Part shown: piece by piece, positions 54,901 to 64,000 of the stretch
How positions within the stretch are numbered: position 1 is the stretch's first letter
Layout of the letters: the number at the start of each line of letters is the position of its first letter
NCBI GenBank assembly: GCA_030998225.1
Contig: JAPYXD010000704.1
Coordinates: 14,074,001-14,138,000 of the forward strand
Reading direction: 5' to 3'
Length of the DNA stretch: 64,000 bases
Source: Diplolepis rosae
Lineage: Eukaryota > Arthropoda > Insecta > Hymenoptera > Diplolepididae
Program-made: the position numbers and the translations under genes
The notes under the pieces: generated by a model
What the model was told of the DNA's origin: nothing
The model's input: only the letters and a program-made list of their open reading frames with translations
The model's database searches: none

Positions 54901-57747
54901 TTTTATAGGTCTTCTATATAGAATTAGTGAAATTTAACTGATATCACTAGGGAAACTCAGTGGTTGACCAGCGAATTTCACTGTTGACCAGTATATTTTA
55001 CTGATTAATCAGAGTGTTACCTTGTTGGAATTAAGTAAATCCCACTGATTTCTATGTGGAAGACTTATAAAATTCGAAACAGTGATTTTTTACTGTTTCG
55101 GATTTAGGGACTATAAAAAGGGGTTGAGAACTGCATCAAACCAGTCCCAGGACTGCTGACAAAAACAACATTTTTGTTTCTTTAATATTTTTTGCTATTA
55201 GTTTGTCAATCTCAGTGATATTTATGTGTTCTTTCCAATAATTTGACGAAATATTAATTATAATATGCCTCAATTTATCTCTATTATTTTCTTATGGATT
55301 TTTTTCAATATTTTTGAGCCCACATTCGTGTTGAGCACGAACAAAACTTTCGAAAACATCTAATCACATCTCATTTACATAACCCATGTTCCCTAGTTAA
55401 TTTTTAAACTACATGCAAAAGTAATAAATTATTGACATTTTTATTATTAGTTTTGTCCTCGTCCACATTCAATTCTCTGTGTTAATTTATAAATTACAAA
55501 GTAAGTTACGTAGTAAACAACGTGATTAGCTACGTCGTGAAGTACATCGGAAATTGGGATAGTAAACTGCGTAGTATACAACGTGGTTTACGTCATGGTT
55601 TAAGACGTAGTTTACGGCGTAGCTTATGACGTGGTTTACGTCGTAGTTTACGACATGGTTCCCTACGCAACTTAATTTTTTATTAAACAAATTATTCCTT
55701 ACTTAGTACAGGGTTTTCCAATTATAGGTTTCATTTTGAATAGCCCGCTATTTTGGCAGCTGTCATAATAAGAGGTGTCATAAACTGCGTAGTAAATCAC
55801 GTAGTAAACGATGTAGTAAACCGCCTCGCATACTGCGCAGTTTACTATCCCGATTTCCGACGTAGTTTACAAAGTAGCTTACGAAATGGTTTACTGCGTA
55901 GCTTACGTCGTCGGAATTTTCAATAGGGTCAGACGTAAAAGTATTTTTGATATTTTTGTTTTATATGAACGGTACCAAGTTTTAATTTTCTTGCACCATT
56001 ATTAAATACTATTATCCCTATTCATAATGAAATCGAATTCACTTTAATTAATTATATTTCGCATCCAGTCTATGTGTAGAAAAAGTCTGCTTAAAGCAGC
56101 AAATTAGCGTTCCTTTATATTGATTGAATCAAACTGATTTCCTGTCATGCAATACAAAAAACAATTCAAAACAATATAATTCTATTGTAGCTTATCCAAG
56201 CTGTGATCATTCGACCGAATCTTAAATTGTTTGAAACAAACCTTTGTTCACGATGAAAAAATCGTATCCTTGTGCAATGACTTGTACAATTCAATTCATA
56301 TCATTAAACTTGTGTTAAAATTTACTACCCAATAAAACTTGATACTTTAATTCTCCAATCTGAATGATTTGATTTTAATTCTGATATTTCCTCAATTTTG
56401 ATCTGGAACCAATTACACCTCAATCTTCCGCCAATAAAAATTTCAGAATAAGAATAACCTTCTGAAAGCTGATTACATAAATATGATTTCAAGATCATTT
56501 TTATCATATAACGTAATTTTTTCCTCAAACTCCTAAACTGATCTCTTATCGAATTATACTCTTTAATGATGTTGCATTGTTATTTCTAAAAGCTATTCAG
56601 TTATAACTAATCTACTTTGCAATTATTCATTGCAGATACAAATCTTGATTTTACCTCAAGGCCGAATAAATTCATGTGAGTAGTATCACGCGACAGGATT
56701 TACTGTACATTGACACCAGCATGACTCACTGGATCAAATCAAATGTTATATTGTCATACCATAGCAACGGAAGAAGTTGTTAAACTGATGTAGTTACGAA
56801 CTATTACGCATCTTGTGCAAATATGAACAATACTTTAAAACCTTCTTATTCTACATCTGTAATCATAGCACTCTTGTCCGACAAGGTCTACCTTGCACAA
56901 ATTATAATCACTTTCTTCTATATCTTATGAAACTCTGATACCCAATTACTCACCAGATAATGAAAGTTCAGATCATAAAATGCAAGGTTATGCAACAGAA
57001 ATTAATCATATTATATAATTAAGGATGAATTATAAAAGGGAAAAATTTTAATTTATCAAAATAATCATATCCTGGAGTTGTATTGACCATTCATTAATAA
57101 TTAAAGACATATTTTGATGTTGATCAAAGTTTAATGTAATCAGATCTTTCGGCTCTGATATGAGCCCTCATCAGTAATTTTTCATTATCGAAACAATATA
57201 AGGGAGTAGCTAAAAGTTGCATTGTGACCAGGTAATACATAATTAATTAATTCAAAGAATAAAAATATAAGTGTGAAGTTTTCTTGACATCAATTATTTG
57301 GTATAGGCTTAAAACAATTTTTTAAGTGACATGTATCAACATCAACATATATTTTCAATAAGAAAATAATAGACCGATATAATAAAATGTTAGAAATAGT
57401 TGTTGCTGAAATCTTGAAATATTTTTAGAAACATGAAGAAAAATTATTTTTATTGTTATATCAGAAATAAAGGAGATACTTTTAATTTGAACTGTTTCTC
57501 TTCATATCGTTTCATAAATTCTCACCTGAAATCGTCGTTGACCTACAGGTGGCTCAGCATATCTGATGGCTAAAAAAGAATAGATCTTTTTGCCTAATCT
57601 AGTTGTCATGAAAGATCCTTTTACTTGACCGAGGGGTGTTGTGATTTGAGGGTTCTCAGTTTCTTCAGTAGAGATTAGACCCAAGTTGATCAAGGCAACG
57701 AAAGTGCAAAAAGCAGTTACAGTAATTCGATCCATTTTAAACATCAT
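42986..57747 (-). CDS. Secreted carboxylesterase B (paralogue of A, active triad)
   Basis: Eight exons give 566 aa: 57747-57526, 54393-54268, 53842-53683, 44847-44471, 44392-44221, 43822-43629, 43518-43371 and 43287-42986. Exons 2-5 have exactly the same lengths (126, 160, 377, 172) and phases as esterase A. A second in-frame ATG at 57735 aligns better with the start of A. An N-terminal signal peptide is followed by [23 protein letters not shown] and HPGGF (oxyanion region). The triad is Ser215 (GYSAG), Glu346 (TKDEF) and His470 (GVSHHDD). The product should be an extracellular ester hydrolase; the substrate is not evident. Intron 3 is 8.8 kb and holds four Tc1/mariner elements, a fold-back element and SINEs, but the splice sites and frame are intact. 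Confidence 0.94.
43884..44073. repeat. Fold-back hairpin in intron 5 of esterase B
   Basis: Arms of about 85 bp (GGTGTCGTTTTGCGTTCGGA near 43910 and its complement near 44020-44050) enclose a short loop. Inner arms include GGTAAAATTTTAAGT and its complement. It is a MITE-like fold-back filling half the intron. Confidence 0.8.
45275..45540 (-). mobile_element. tRNA-derived SINE copy 2
   Basis: On the minus strand, a tRNA-like head (AAAGGTCCTGGGCTTGATAC) is followed by GCGTTCCTTTTTATACAGAG and the same body as copy 1, diverged by many substitutions (GTTGATAAAGTCGATAG, GACATAATCGATTGAAATG). It is in intron 3 of esterase B. Confidence 0.8.
45766..46693 (+). mobile_element. DD41D-spaced mariner-like element, internally deleted
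   Basis: Ends AAGTGTGATCAAATTGGAGG and the complement of AAGGGTGATCAATTTAGAGG are flanked by TA (45764-45765 and 46694-46695). A frame from 45878 encodes about 105 aa of helix-turn-helix ([52 protein letters not shown]). After a deletion and a frame change, [20 protein letters not shown] to [20 protein letters not shown] follows. The second and third Asp are 41 residues apart by my count. The first Asp is lost with the deletion. Confidence 0.88.
46696..47983 (+). mobile_element. Full-length mariner (1288 bp), third Asp replaced by His
   Basis: The 5' end TTAGGTGCGCAACTAAGTT and 3' end form about 27-bp inverted repeats with TA at 46694-46695 and 47984-47985. The frame is open from before 46864 to 48024: DNA-binding half ([40 protein letters not shown]), WVxxL-type linker ([14 protein letters not shown]), D1 in TGDEKWIHY, and D2 in [10 protein letters not shown]3 is lost, reading VPSHYYFF instead of SDYHLF (34 spacing kept). 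The expected start MSDVVPNN reads ATA at 46870, so the initiation codon is mutated. The usual stop after QYFE is also gone. It is recently dead and otherwise well preserved. Confidence 0.93.
47993..49911 (+). mobile_element. Mariner (MDETWIHHY type) interrupted by a ~785-bp insertion
   Basis: Inverted repeats GGGTGTTTTATATTGAGG (left) and GGGTGTTTGATATTGACG (right, complement) are flanked by TA at 47991-47992 and 49912-49913. Coding pieces are 48169-48396 ([33 protein letters not shown]), 48400-48804 ([38 protein letters not shown]) and 49588-49850 ([40 protein letters not shown]). All three Asp blocks are recognisable, but the reading is broken by the insertion, a stop near 48394 and deletions. 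It is in intron 3 of esterase B. Confidence 0.9.
48805..49588. other. Foreign insertion inside the mariner
   Basis: It splits the mariner reading between EDNAH and HELGY. It holds a large imperfect inverted repeat (about 48920-48975 against 49065-49115; GTAACTAYGTGAGAAATATA in both arms) and then unassigned sequence with moderate GC. No coding motif or clear target duplication was found. It is probably a non-autonomous element. Confidence 0.65.
49949..51086 (+). mobile_element. Tc1-like transposon copy 4, most complete catalytic domain
   Basis: Inverted repeats match copies 2 and 3 (slightly mutated: CAATCTG at the 5' end, final G lost at the 3' end), with TA at 49947-49948 and 51087-51088. 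The N-terminal part has a stop after KKCVEHY and a frameshift. The linker ([20 protein letters not shown]) is read in another frame. Frame 50362-50979 encodes the whole DD34E domain ([30 protein letters not shown]) to its normal end. Of the four copies it gives the best view of the original transposase, but it is disabled. Confidence 0.93.
51560..51710 (+). mobile_element. tRNA-derived SINE copy 3, 5'-truncated
   Basis: Only the body remains: GAAAATTGCATCTGGTCTTA, GACGTTAATTCTAAATCTAG, GGTCGATATGGTAGAGTT, TTATCGACATAATCGACTGA. The 3' ends of all three copies coincide near GAAATGATTTNGAAA. Confidence 0.8.
51751..53407. mobile_element. Giant fold-back element with ~455-bp arms
   Basis: GAGTCAAACCACGTCAAGTG starts the left arm and its complement ends the right arm at 53406. 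TTA flanks both sides (51748-51750 and 53408-53410). The outer arms (51751-52110 and about 53039-53406) are roughly 90 per cent identical by eye. The left arm continues into an inner arm (52111-52215) whose partner is 52443-52562. The right arm alone carries about 475 extra bases (about 52563-53038). No transposase is present. TTA duplication is a PIF/Harbinger habit, but assignment is tentative. It is in intron 3 of esterase B. Confidence 0.85.
53410..53680. other. Intron 3 of esterase B, unassigned
   Basis: AT-rich. A near-duplicated GAATAATAGAATAATAAAAGAGGAT stretch, given here only as AATAAAAGAGGAT twice, occurs at about 53535-53570. Otherwise nothing was seen. Confidence 0.4.
55495..55918. 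repeat. Fold-back element made of ~12-bp ACGTAGTTTACG-like repeats
   Basis: Both ends contain GGAAATYGGGATAGTAAACTGCG in opposite orientation (near 55549 and 55840). The arms are runs of degenerate TTTACGTCGTAG units (about ten at 55565-55675). The loop is AT-rich. It is in intron 1 of esterase B. No target duplication was identified. Confidence 0.75.
55920..57480. other. Intron 1 of esterase B, unassigned AT-rich DNA
   Basis: No repeat partner or gene was recognised. A TTTCGGCTCTGATATGAGCC segment at about 57147 looks like part of an old repeat. Confidence 0.4.
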
Positions 57748-57889
57748 CTATCAATATTATCAAATTGTTGAATTATTGTGTATTGATTTCCTATAAAATA
57801 AACTGAAAGATGTTCGAGTGAGTTGTAGGCACGATGCGTGCAGAGATGGACTGCCGCAAACACTGAAGCTTGAGTGAGTCAAGTGAAAC

Positions 57890-57897
57890 AATTTATA
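57890..57897 (-). promoter_or_regulatory. TATA box of esterase B
   Basis: TATAAATT on the minus strand, 33 bp upstream of a TCAGTG initiator-like site (A at 57864). It matches esterase A in spacing and in the neighbouring ATTTTCC and ACTCAC segments. Confidence 0.75.
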
Positions 57898-57959
57898 CAC
57901 CGTCAAAAGAGGAAAATGTGTAGGAAACCAAGTGTAACAGATCATAAGACCATTTTAGT

Positions 57960-58945
57960 GGAACTTATTCCTACATGATATATATTAAACATTATATAAA
58001 ATAATTAAGAAGACAGTTTTTATTTTTAAAAAATATACTTTAAAGAATTTGAAAATCTTTCTCAACTAATTAATTTAACATATTTTAGTTTGTATAAAAT
58101 TGTGTTCGATTTTCCTATAAGAAATAAACTCTCCTGATTTAAATTTTAAAGAATCAAATTCATAAGAAAATTATTTTTGATTTTGTGACTTGGCGGTATA
58201 TTATTATCATGAAGAAGTTCAGGTAAAAACAGACATTTAAATGCATACCAAACTGATGATGGTATTGTTATTAAACAAACTGGATTATGCATTGTCACTT
58301 GCAAAATTATCAATACAATGCCAAATGAATTACTTTTTTGCATAATGAGCACTAATAAAATTATCAGGGATATTAATACAGTTTTGTGAAACAGATATTG
58401 AATAGATATAACATATAAATATTTAGAAGTTCAAAACAGAGTATGTTTCTACGATTCACACAATGACTGCAGATCCGAAATAGGAATTTTCAAAGACTTT
58501 GAGAAAAGGATCTTTAATTAAGTACTAGAAACCATAAATTTTGAATTAGAACCCTGAAAAACTGAGAGAGAATAAGTTTTATACAAATGTCGCTCTCTCG
58601 AAATTTTTTAATTTCAGATACACCATTTTGGATTAAAGTACCTTTCTCATCAAAGATGAGACTTGGATACAACAGGACAAAGAGAATAATAGGACATAAG
58701 TCTAATTTCCTTCAAAATGATTAAATTTGCTAGACGAGTGAACAAATACCTTACTAGAATAACAGACTACAGTAGACACTCATTAAAAGTCTGAAACAGT
58801 CGAAATTCTAATTTTATTGCAATAAGTTATGAATAATAGTATTTTTAGTTCTGTGTTAAGTTATCATCAAAATATAATTTTCTTCTCATACTTTCAAAAT
58901 AAAGAAAAAATTGATATCTATAATGCTTCTACGATATTTGAGATT
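57960..58945. other. AT-rich intergenic DNA upstream of esterase B
   Basis: No gene or repeat recognised. Confidence 0.45.
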
Positions 58946-58948
58946 TAA

Positions 58949-59816
58949 GGGGGTATTCTGGTCTAGAGGCACAAATTTTAGACGTTTTTTTGAAATTTGA
59001 TAAAAAAAGAACAAAAAATATTTTTACCATCCATTTGTCATCAGATATTCATTGATATTTTAATAATACACAAAAAAAAATTTCAAAAAAGAAAAATTCA
59101 AAATTCAATAAATTACAGGCTGGTAAAGTGGGGGGGGGGGGGGGGTAAAGAAGAGTGCGCCCTCGTTGACGCGATTCCAACCCTTAATCTGAAAAAAAAA
59201 AAAAAAAAAAAAAAAAAAAGATTCTTAACCAGTATGGATGTCATTATAGTCCTTACCTCAGAGATAAAAAAAATTTGCAAAATGGTGACTGTTTGAAAAG
59301 GAATTCATTTCTTACCCTTTTTTCAAAGTTTTGAATTTTTTTTAAATAGTAAAAAACAAAATTTTGACATAAATAAATCTGGTAGGTTCATTAGAACTTG
59401 AGATATCATGTCAACCGTGTTGGAAAAAGTAGTTTCGAGAAAAACGCGTTTAAAGATTTTTCTGCTGGTGCATTAGTAAAACTTGTATCTTCTTCAACAG
59501 TATGTTGATTCCTTTGAAATTTTCTTTTTTTGTCTATCTGAACGCGAAACACTTTCTCTTTTACCTTTTCTATCCATTTTGCACTAAAAAATTAAAATTA
59601 AGACTCAACATTTTTTATTTTTTCACTGTACACAGAGTACGTACGTCTATGTTACTTGAAGCAAACTGAGCTAAACAAAACACTAAACATGAAAATATTT
59701 CAACAAAATATGTTACAACAACCTCTGGTTGATCGATTTTATATTCTTGAAGGTCTAAACTTTGAAAATGTGCAAAAAACAAATTTTTTTTCAAAATTCT
59801 AGACTAGAATACTCCC
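58949..59816. mobile_element. TTAA-flanked element with GGGGGTATTCTGGTCTAGA ends
   Basis: TTAA lies at 58945-58948 and 59817-59820. The right end is the complement of GGGAGTATTCTAGTCTAGA. The inverted repeats are about 20 bp plus weak extension. The interior carries a poly-G run (about 59130-59145) and a poly-A run (about 59192-59219) but no transposase. Length (868 bp), TTAA site and GGGGGTA start resemble the element at 16508-17377, though the interiors do not match. Confidence 0.82.
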
Positions 59817-59821
59817 TTAAC

Positions 59822-61085
59822 TGCCTGCTGACATCATTATATTTACGTTTAAGTGAATCATAAACGTCATAAACGGGCAAAATAGTATGATACCTTAGTT
59901 GGCACTACAGAATTATTTTTGATTTTATTATTTTTTCGACCAAAGACAATTATTTGATTCAATTCATTTTAAATTTAAAACTTATAAATTCCAGCCTTAT
60001 TGATATAACAAACAATATCGCATTGTTTTTATGATGAATTTTTCATAACTTCGTATTTCACTTCCTTAACAAACTCTTTATCTTTGTCTGGGTTTCTATT
60101 TTCTTGTTTCAATGCCATTTGGTTTGCAGCAGTTGTTTGCATCAGAAAATAAAATGGCGCCCCTTTAATGTCCCAAGTTGAATTCCTAAGTTAGTTTGCC
60201 AAATCGTCACAACTGTACCATCACTTCCAGAAAATTCACAGTAATATACGGAGAATTTAATATAAACATTAAAAAAAATATATTATTCAATGCCATAAAC
60301 AAATAAAAGAGATCAGACTTGAAATATTAATATTACTTAAATATTTTAAATTAAAATTTCCCCTTTTTATTCATATTAATCTCGTACAAAAACTATTTAT
60401 ATTATTTTTTTGAGGCAAAATTAACTTGAAAAATGAAAAAAAATGAAAAATTCTAAACAAGAAACGAAGTTGATAAGAGTTGTAATTAATTGGAAATCAT
60501 TATGAATATTTTAAAAATATAGAGTATAAGATAAGGTGACTATTAATTTATATTTTTAAAATAGTTAACCAACATCAATAAAAACAGTATAATAAGAACA
60601 ATAAAAAGAATAATGATTATGTTGGTTTAAGGGAAAAATAAACTTACAAATACATCGATTTAGAAAATATAGATATTTATTATATCAATAAATATGAAAT
60701 TTATTTAAAACCTCGTACTTATAATTCTGACGGTTGTATTTATTAACCTATTTACAACTAATTTTTAGCGAGTTAATAGCTCTGCAAATCGAAAATATAA
60801 TTTAAATTATTTAAATTTGCACATCACTCAATGTTTTCACGTTTTGCTACATTTATCTTCTTCTTTTATTTAAAAATTAATTAAAAACCGTCACCTGTCC
60901 CATAAAGAACAACAGAAAAACCGGGAGTGATGGTAAACAGTTAGCGCCGCACGTGAGTATTTGGTCAATTAACTTTAGAATGCAACTCGTGACATTAACG
61001 GGGTCAAGTTAGAATCGTGAAATACGGGCTGATGCATAACCCTTGTTTGCAGTATGTAAATGAGTACAACTTTATAGTATTGGGT
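59822..61085. other. AT-rich intergenic DNA
   Basis: No gene, RNA or repeat partner recognised. Confidence 0.45.
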
Positions 61086-61091
61086 CATTAA

Positions 61092-61238
61092 CACGTTGAA
61101 TGCCACGCCAATTTTACAGGGATTGTCCATGGCGCCACGATGAATTTTCTATTATGTGATACCGGTCACCGGTGGCCCCCTTGGCGTCACTGCCAAGTTG
61201 AGTGCCGGTCACCGGTGACCCCCGTGGCATTCAACGTG
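61092..61238. mobile_element. 147-bp piggyBac-like MITE
   Basis: CACGTTGAATGCCACG and its exact reverse complement form the ends, between TTAA at 61088-61091 and 61239-61242. The interior has ACCGGTCACCGGTG palindromes. The CAC start and TTAA site match the style of the MITE at 10759-10848. Confidence 0.88.
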
Positions 61239-61359
61239 TTAAGGGGAGCGATCGATGTCTCGAGTCAAAATTGTAACTAAATTTTGCACATGGATTACAA
61301 AAAAAGTACTCACATCAGGTACTCCAAACTTTGCACGCATATAATTCTTTATTTATTAT

Positions 61360-62005
61360 TATTATTCTTTATATATTTTTCAAATTATTCGAGTTTGAAG
61401 CGCACGGGGGACGCGCTGAATAGCGCGCTGTATGCACCGACGCGAGCGCGCTCAAAGTTCTTCGTCTCGACAATCTCCTTTAGTTTTTGTACCGAACAAG
61501 AACACGTCGTGCAAAAAAAAATTACTTGAATCGCGATACTTGGCTGCAAAACAGATCCCGAAAACACGTCAATTTCACAGCTACGTGCCAGGAACTGATA
61601 GAAAACTCGTGTGCAAAATCTTTTCAGAAGACACTAAATGTTCGGTTGCAACTCTGTACAAAAAATGATTTGTTTAAAACAAAAATCTACGCCCAACTAC
61701 AAAAACGTTGTTTTGTGAATAATATTCTATGAACAAATATATATTGCTTTTGAATAAATAATTCTGTCATATAATTTACAGGTGTACCCAAAGCGCGATC
61801 GAGTACGCAGCGCGCAATCGAGCGTGTACGCAGCGCGCGATCCAGCGTGTACGCAGCGCGCGATCCAGCGTGTACGCAGCGCGCGATCCAGCGTGTACGC
61901 AGCGCGCGATCCAGCGTGTACGCAGCGCGCGATCCAGCGTGTACGCAGCGCGCGATCCAGCGTGTGCGCCGCGCGCTTCAAACTCAAATAATTTGAAAAG
62001 TAAAA
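61360..62005. mobile_element. Inverted-repeat element carrying a GC-rich 23-bp minisatellite
   Basis: TTCAAATTATTCGAGTTTGA at 61379 is the inverted partner of the sequence ending near 62000. On both sides the next inward bases are a GCGCGC-rich motif (single copy at about 61401-61440, expanded to tandem copies at 61790-61980). This looks like a transposon end whose subterminal repeat expanded on one side. No transposase is present; 61440-61730 has no recognised product. Confidence 0.65.
61790..61980. repeat. Minisatellite, 23-bp unit, about 7-8 copies
   Basis: Units begin at 61804, 61827, 61850, 61873, 61896, 61919 and 61942. The unit is TACGCAGCGCGCGATCCAGC plus GTG; five are identical and the edge units diverge. 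It is about 65 per cent GC in a sequence that is otherwise strongly AT-rich. Open frames through it are artefacts of the repeat. Confidence 0.95.
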
Positions 62006-62690
62006 GGAAATACCAATTTTTTTTTGCATTACAGGAATCGGCTGAAACTAAAAATCGTATTTTAATTTGGAAAACTTGCCTCCAAGGCGCAGAAGTTGAA
62101 AAAAATCAATTTGTTTATAAACAATGGGTTTTTACGTAAAAAAATTGCGTTTTTTCATAATATCGATTTTTTTATTGTATGAAAACATTCTTAATACATA
62201 TTTTGAAAGAAAAACGGCATCAGTACCATGAATCTAGAGGAAGATATGGATTTTTTTTTTAAAAGGGCCTGAAAATGCATATTGTAATAAATAATGGAAA
62301 ATTAATTTTATCGCTGTGAAATTTTACTACAGCTTTTAGTTCATCATACCTATCCAAAAAGTGTTTAATGGTCAAAATCCACGGACTTTGGATTTTAGGG
62401 ATCTGAGTTCAGGAATTTTGTCTCAATAGATGTCAAAATTCATACATCAGCAACTTTCAACTCCATACATCGCAAATATTTTTATTTTGTATAAATTTTT
62501 TTTATTCTCAGTGCAAAATCCTAAGAATGGTATAAAATATGAATAGAGAATATATTATCTGAAACAGATCCGAAACGCTACTGTAGAAAAGTGCGGAAAC
62601 ACTCTCAACCATATAATGTAATAATAAAATAATAGCATTAATTATTATCATAAAAAATATGCAACATATTTTACACGTATTTTCTGTTAT
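62005..62690. other. AT-rich DNA downstream of the GST-like exon
   Basis: This probably includes the 3' UTR of the minus-strand GST-like gene, but no convincing polyadenylation site was chosen. Confidence 0.4.
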
Positions 62691-62694
62691 ATTG

Positions 62695-62838
62695 TCACAA
62701 TTTTGATATTTTTGGTAGAAACGTGTTTTTAATTTCTTCTAACCCAGACTTTTGCCACTTTTCATAACCAGGTAATTGTTCTTCACATCTTTTGATCCAT
62801 GCTGTAATATTCGGATACTTATCTAATGGTTTGAAAAA
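62695..62838 (-). CDS. C-terminal exon of a glutathione S-transferase-like gene (partial)
   Basis: A 144-nt exon follows a TTTCTGTTTTAG acceptor (62839-62840) and ends in TGA at 62695-62697. It encodes 47 aa: FFKPLDKYPNITAWIKRCEE, then LPGYEKWQKSGLEEIKN and a TFLPKISKL tail. The pattern KYPNIxAWxxRCxxxLPGYE is the end of the alpha-helical C-terminal domain of insect delta/epsilon-type GSTs, which conjugate glutathione to electrophiles in the cytosol. The glutathione-binding thioredoxin-like domain is not in the window, so it must lie beyond 64000. The class assignment rests on this short segment. Confidence 0.78.
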   Translation of the reverse strand, partial: FFKPLDKYPNITAWIKRCEEQLPGYEKWQKSGLEEIKNTFLPKISKL

Positions 62839-62840
62839 CT

Positions 62841-64000
62841 AAAACAGAAATTTCGTATTAAAGTTATTATTTCTAATTACTAGAAAGCGGATTAGTTTTG
62901 CGTAATTCGAATTTATTGAATAGTACGACTAATTATATTACGACATGTTTGATAAAGATATCAAGTGTTTTATTGATCCCAAATAGTTAATATCATAAAC
63001 GTTATATATAAATATAAAAATTTTAGCCGCATGTTGGAACCATATTATACAAAGTTTGAAATTGAGTGAAAAATTTGATGAAATTTAATAATAGACCTTT
63101 TTACACACTCAGTGCGCATGCTGCGTTGCTAACATCACGCGAGACTAATCTGATCTCCACTAATAGTCCAGTCGAATTAGAATTCAAGATGGATGTGAGA
63201 GCAAGATCCGAGATTTTTATTGGAATCGCTCAAAAATATCATAGTAATTGACTTACCATGTTTTTTCCTCGAGTTTCCTTGTGCGTTTTGTAAAACAAAT
63301 GTTCAAAGCCAAAAAGTGCGAAAATAGGCCATTTTTTAAATACATTTTCTCATTTTCCTCTTAAAATATCAGTTTTATGATGAAATTGTATTAGATCAAA
63401 GTTGTAGAACACAAAATTTGCTACAAAATGCTGTGGTTTGAAGTTGAAAGATTTGATTTTCCTCCGCCACAGCGGCCAAACAATAAATAAAAAAATAGTC
63501 GAAAAACAGCTATTTTTTGCACGCGCATTTAAAATTCAAAATATTAATACATCTAAATGGTTGTTTAGTTACCGAGTAATGTAATTGTTTATTAAGAATT
63601 TTCAAAATAACATAACTTTTAAGAATTAACATATACACCAGGAAAATTTTTTCACACATAGCATGATTTTTTTACACATACTGCAAGTATAAAACTATCA
63701 TATTCAATAATTAGATGAGTGGTTTTTATTTTTTAACACATCCAAACGATTATTTAAAAGGGGGTTGTAATTTTTACATTAATTGCAAAATGAATAACTC
63801 CGCGGTTTTTTGACAAATTTCAAATCTGAAAAAACTCTGTGAAAGTCCTTTCAAAAACGAATCGTTCAGCGCTTTGAACGCTTCAATTCGACCTTCCAAT
63901 CTGAAGTTATTGAATCCCAAAGTCGGCTGCATGTGAGTGAGATTTCAGCAACAATTAAACGAAAAAAAAAATTCCAGCATATAGCTTTATCAATTTACTT
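62841..64000. other. Intron of the GST-like gene (to window edge)
   Basis: AT-rich. No upstream GST exon was found on the minus strand, so the intron is at least 1.1 kb. Nothing else recognised. Confidence 0.5.

Noticed and set aside
59130..59219. Poly-G and poly-A runs as a possible retroposon tail
   Set aside because: They lie inside a TTAA-flanked element with inverted ends, not at an insertion boundary; run length may also be affected by assembly error.
61790..61980. CRISPR-like appearance of regularly spaced repeats
   Set aside because: The units are head-to-tail without unique spacers and the genome is eukaryotic.
61782..62139. Open frames on both strands across the GC-rich array
   Set aside because: They are produced by the 23-bp repeat, which lacks stops in several frames; the peptides are simple repeats.

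Overview
This window looks like nuclear DNA of an insect, probably a hymenopteran such as a parasitoid wasp. The evidence is AT-rich sequence, short-exon genes with GT-AG introns, secreted carboxylesterases, a clip-less serine protease homologue, a terminal exon resembling insect glutathione S-transferases, and a very high density of Tc1/mariner elements. The species assignment is inference. Intact host genes are few. About half or more of the window appears to be transposable elements (TEs) or their remains.

Host genes. (1) Plus strand, 8204-17951: a four-exon secreted chymotrypsin-fold protein of 267 aa. Two of its three catalytic residues are replaced, so it is a serine protease homologue. 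Its first intron is 7.8 kb, TE-filled and appears to be GC-AG. (2) Minus strand, two tandem paralogous carboxylesterases. Esterase A (exons 31188 down to 21189, 573 aa) and esterase B (exons 57747 down to 42986, 566 aa) each have eight exons with identical intron phases and a complete Ser-Glu-His triad. They also share a TATA/initiator core promoter layout. (3) Minus strand, 62695-62838: the last coding exon of a glutathione S-transferase-like gene whose other exons lie beyond the right edge.

Mobile DNA. Four deletion derivatives of one DD34E Tc1 family are present (4123, 28452, 41754 and 49949), with several mariner lineages, most flanked by TA duplications. Three Tc1/mariner elements stand end to end at 45766-49911, with a Tc1 copy just beyond. 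There is a degraded R1/Jockey-type LINE ORF1 (5560-6480), a three-copy tRNA-headed SINE family, and several TTAA-flanked non-autonomous elements. There are also hAT-like and pogo-like MITEs, large fold-back elements, and tandem repeats with 12-, 23-, 30-, 90-, 125- and 130-bp units.

The most notable element is 36894-40242, between the two esterases. It is 3.35 kb, has about 300-bp terminal inverted repeats and is flanked by an exact 9-bp duplication. It carries an uninterrupted two-exon, 769-aa protein with hAT-like spacing of D, D, C(2)H and E residues but no visible BED zinc finger. It looks recently active and does not fit a family I can name confidently.
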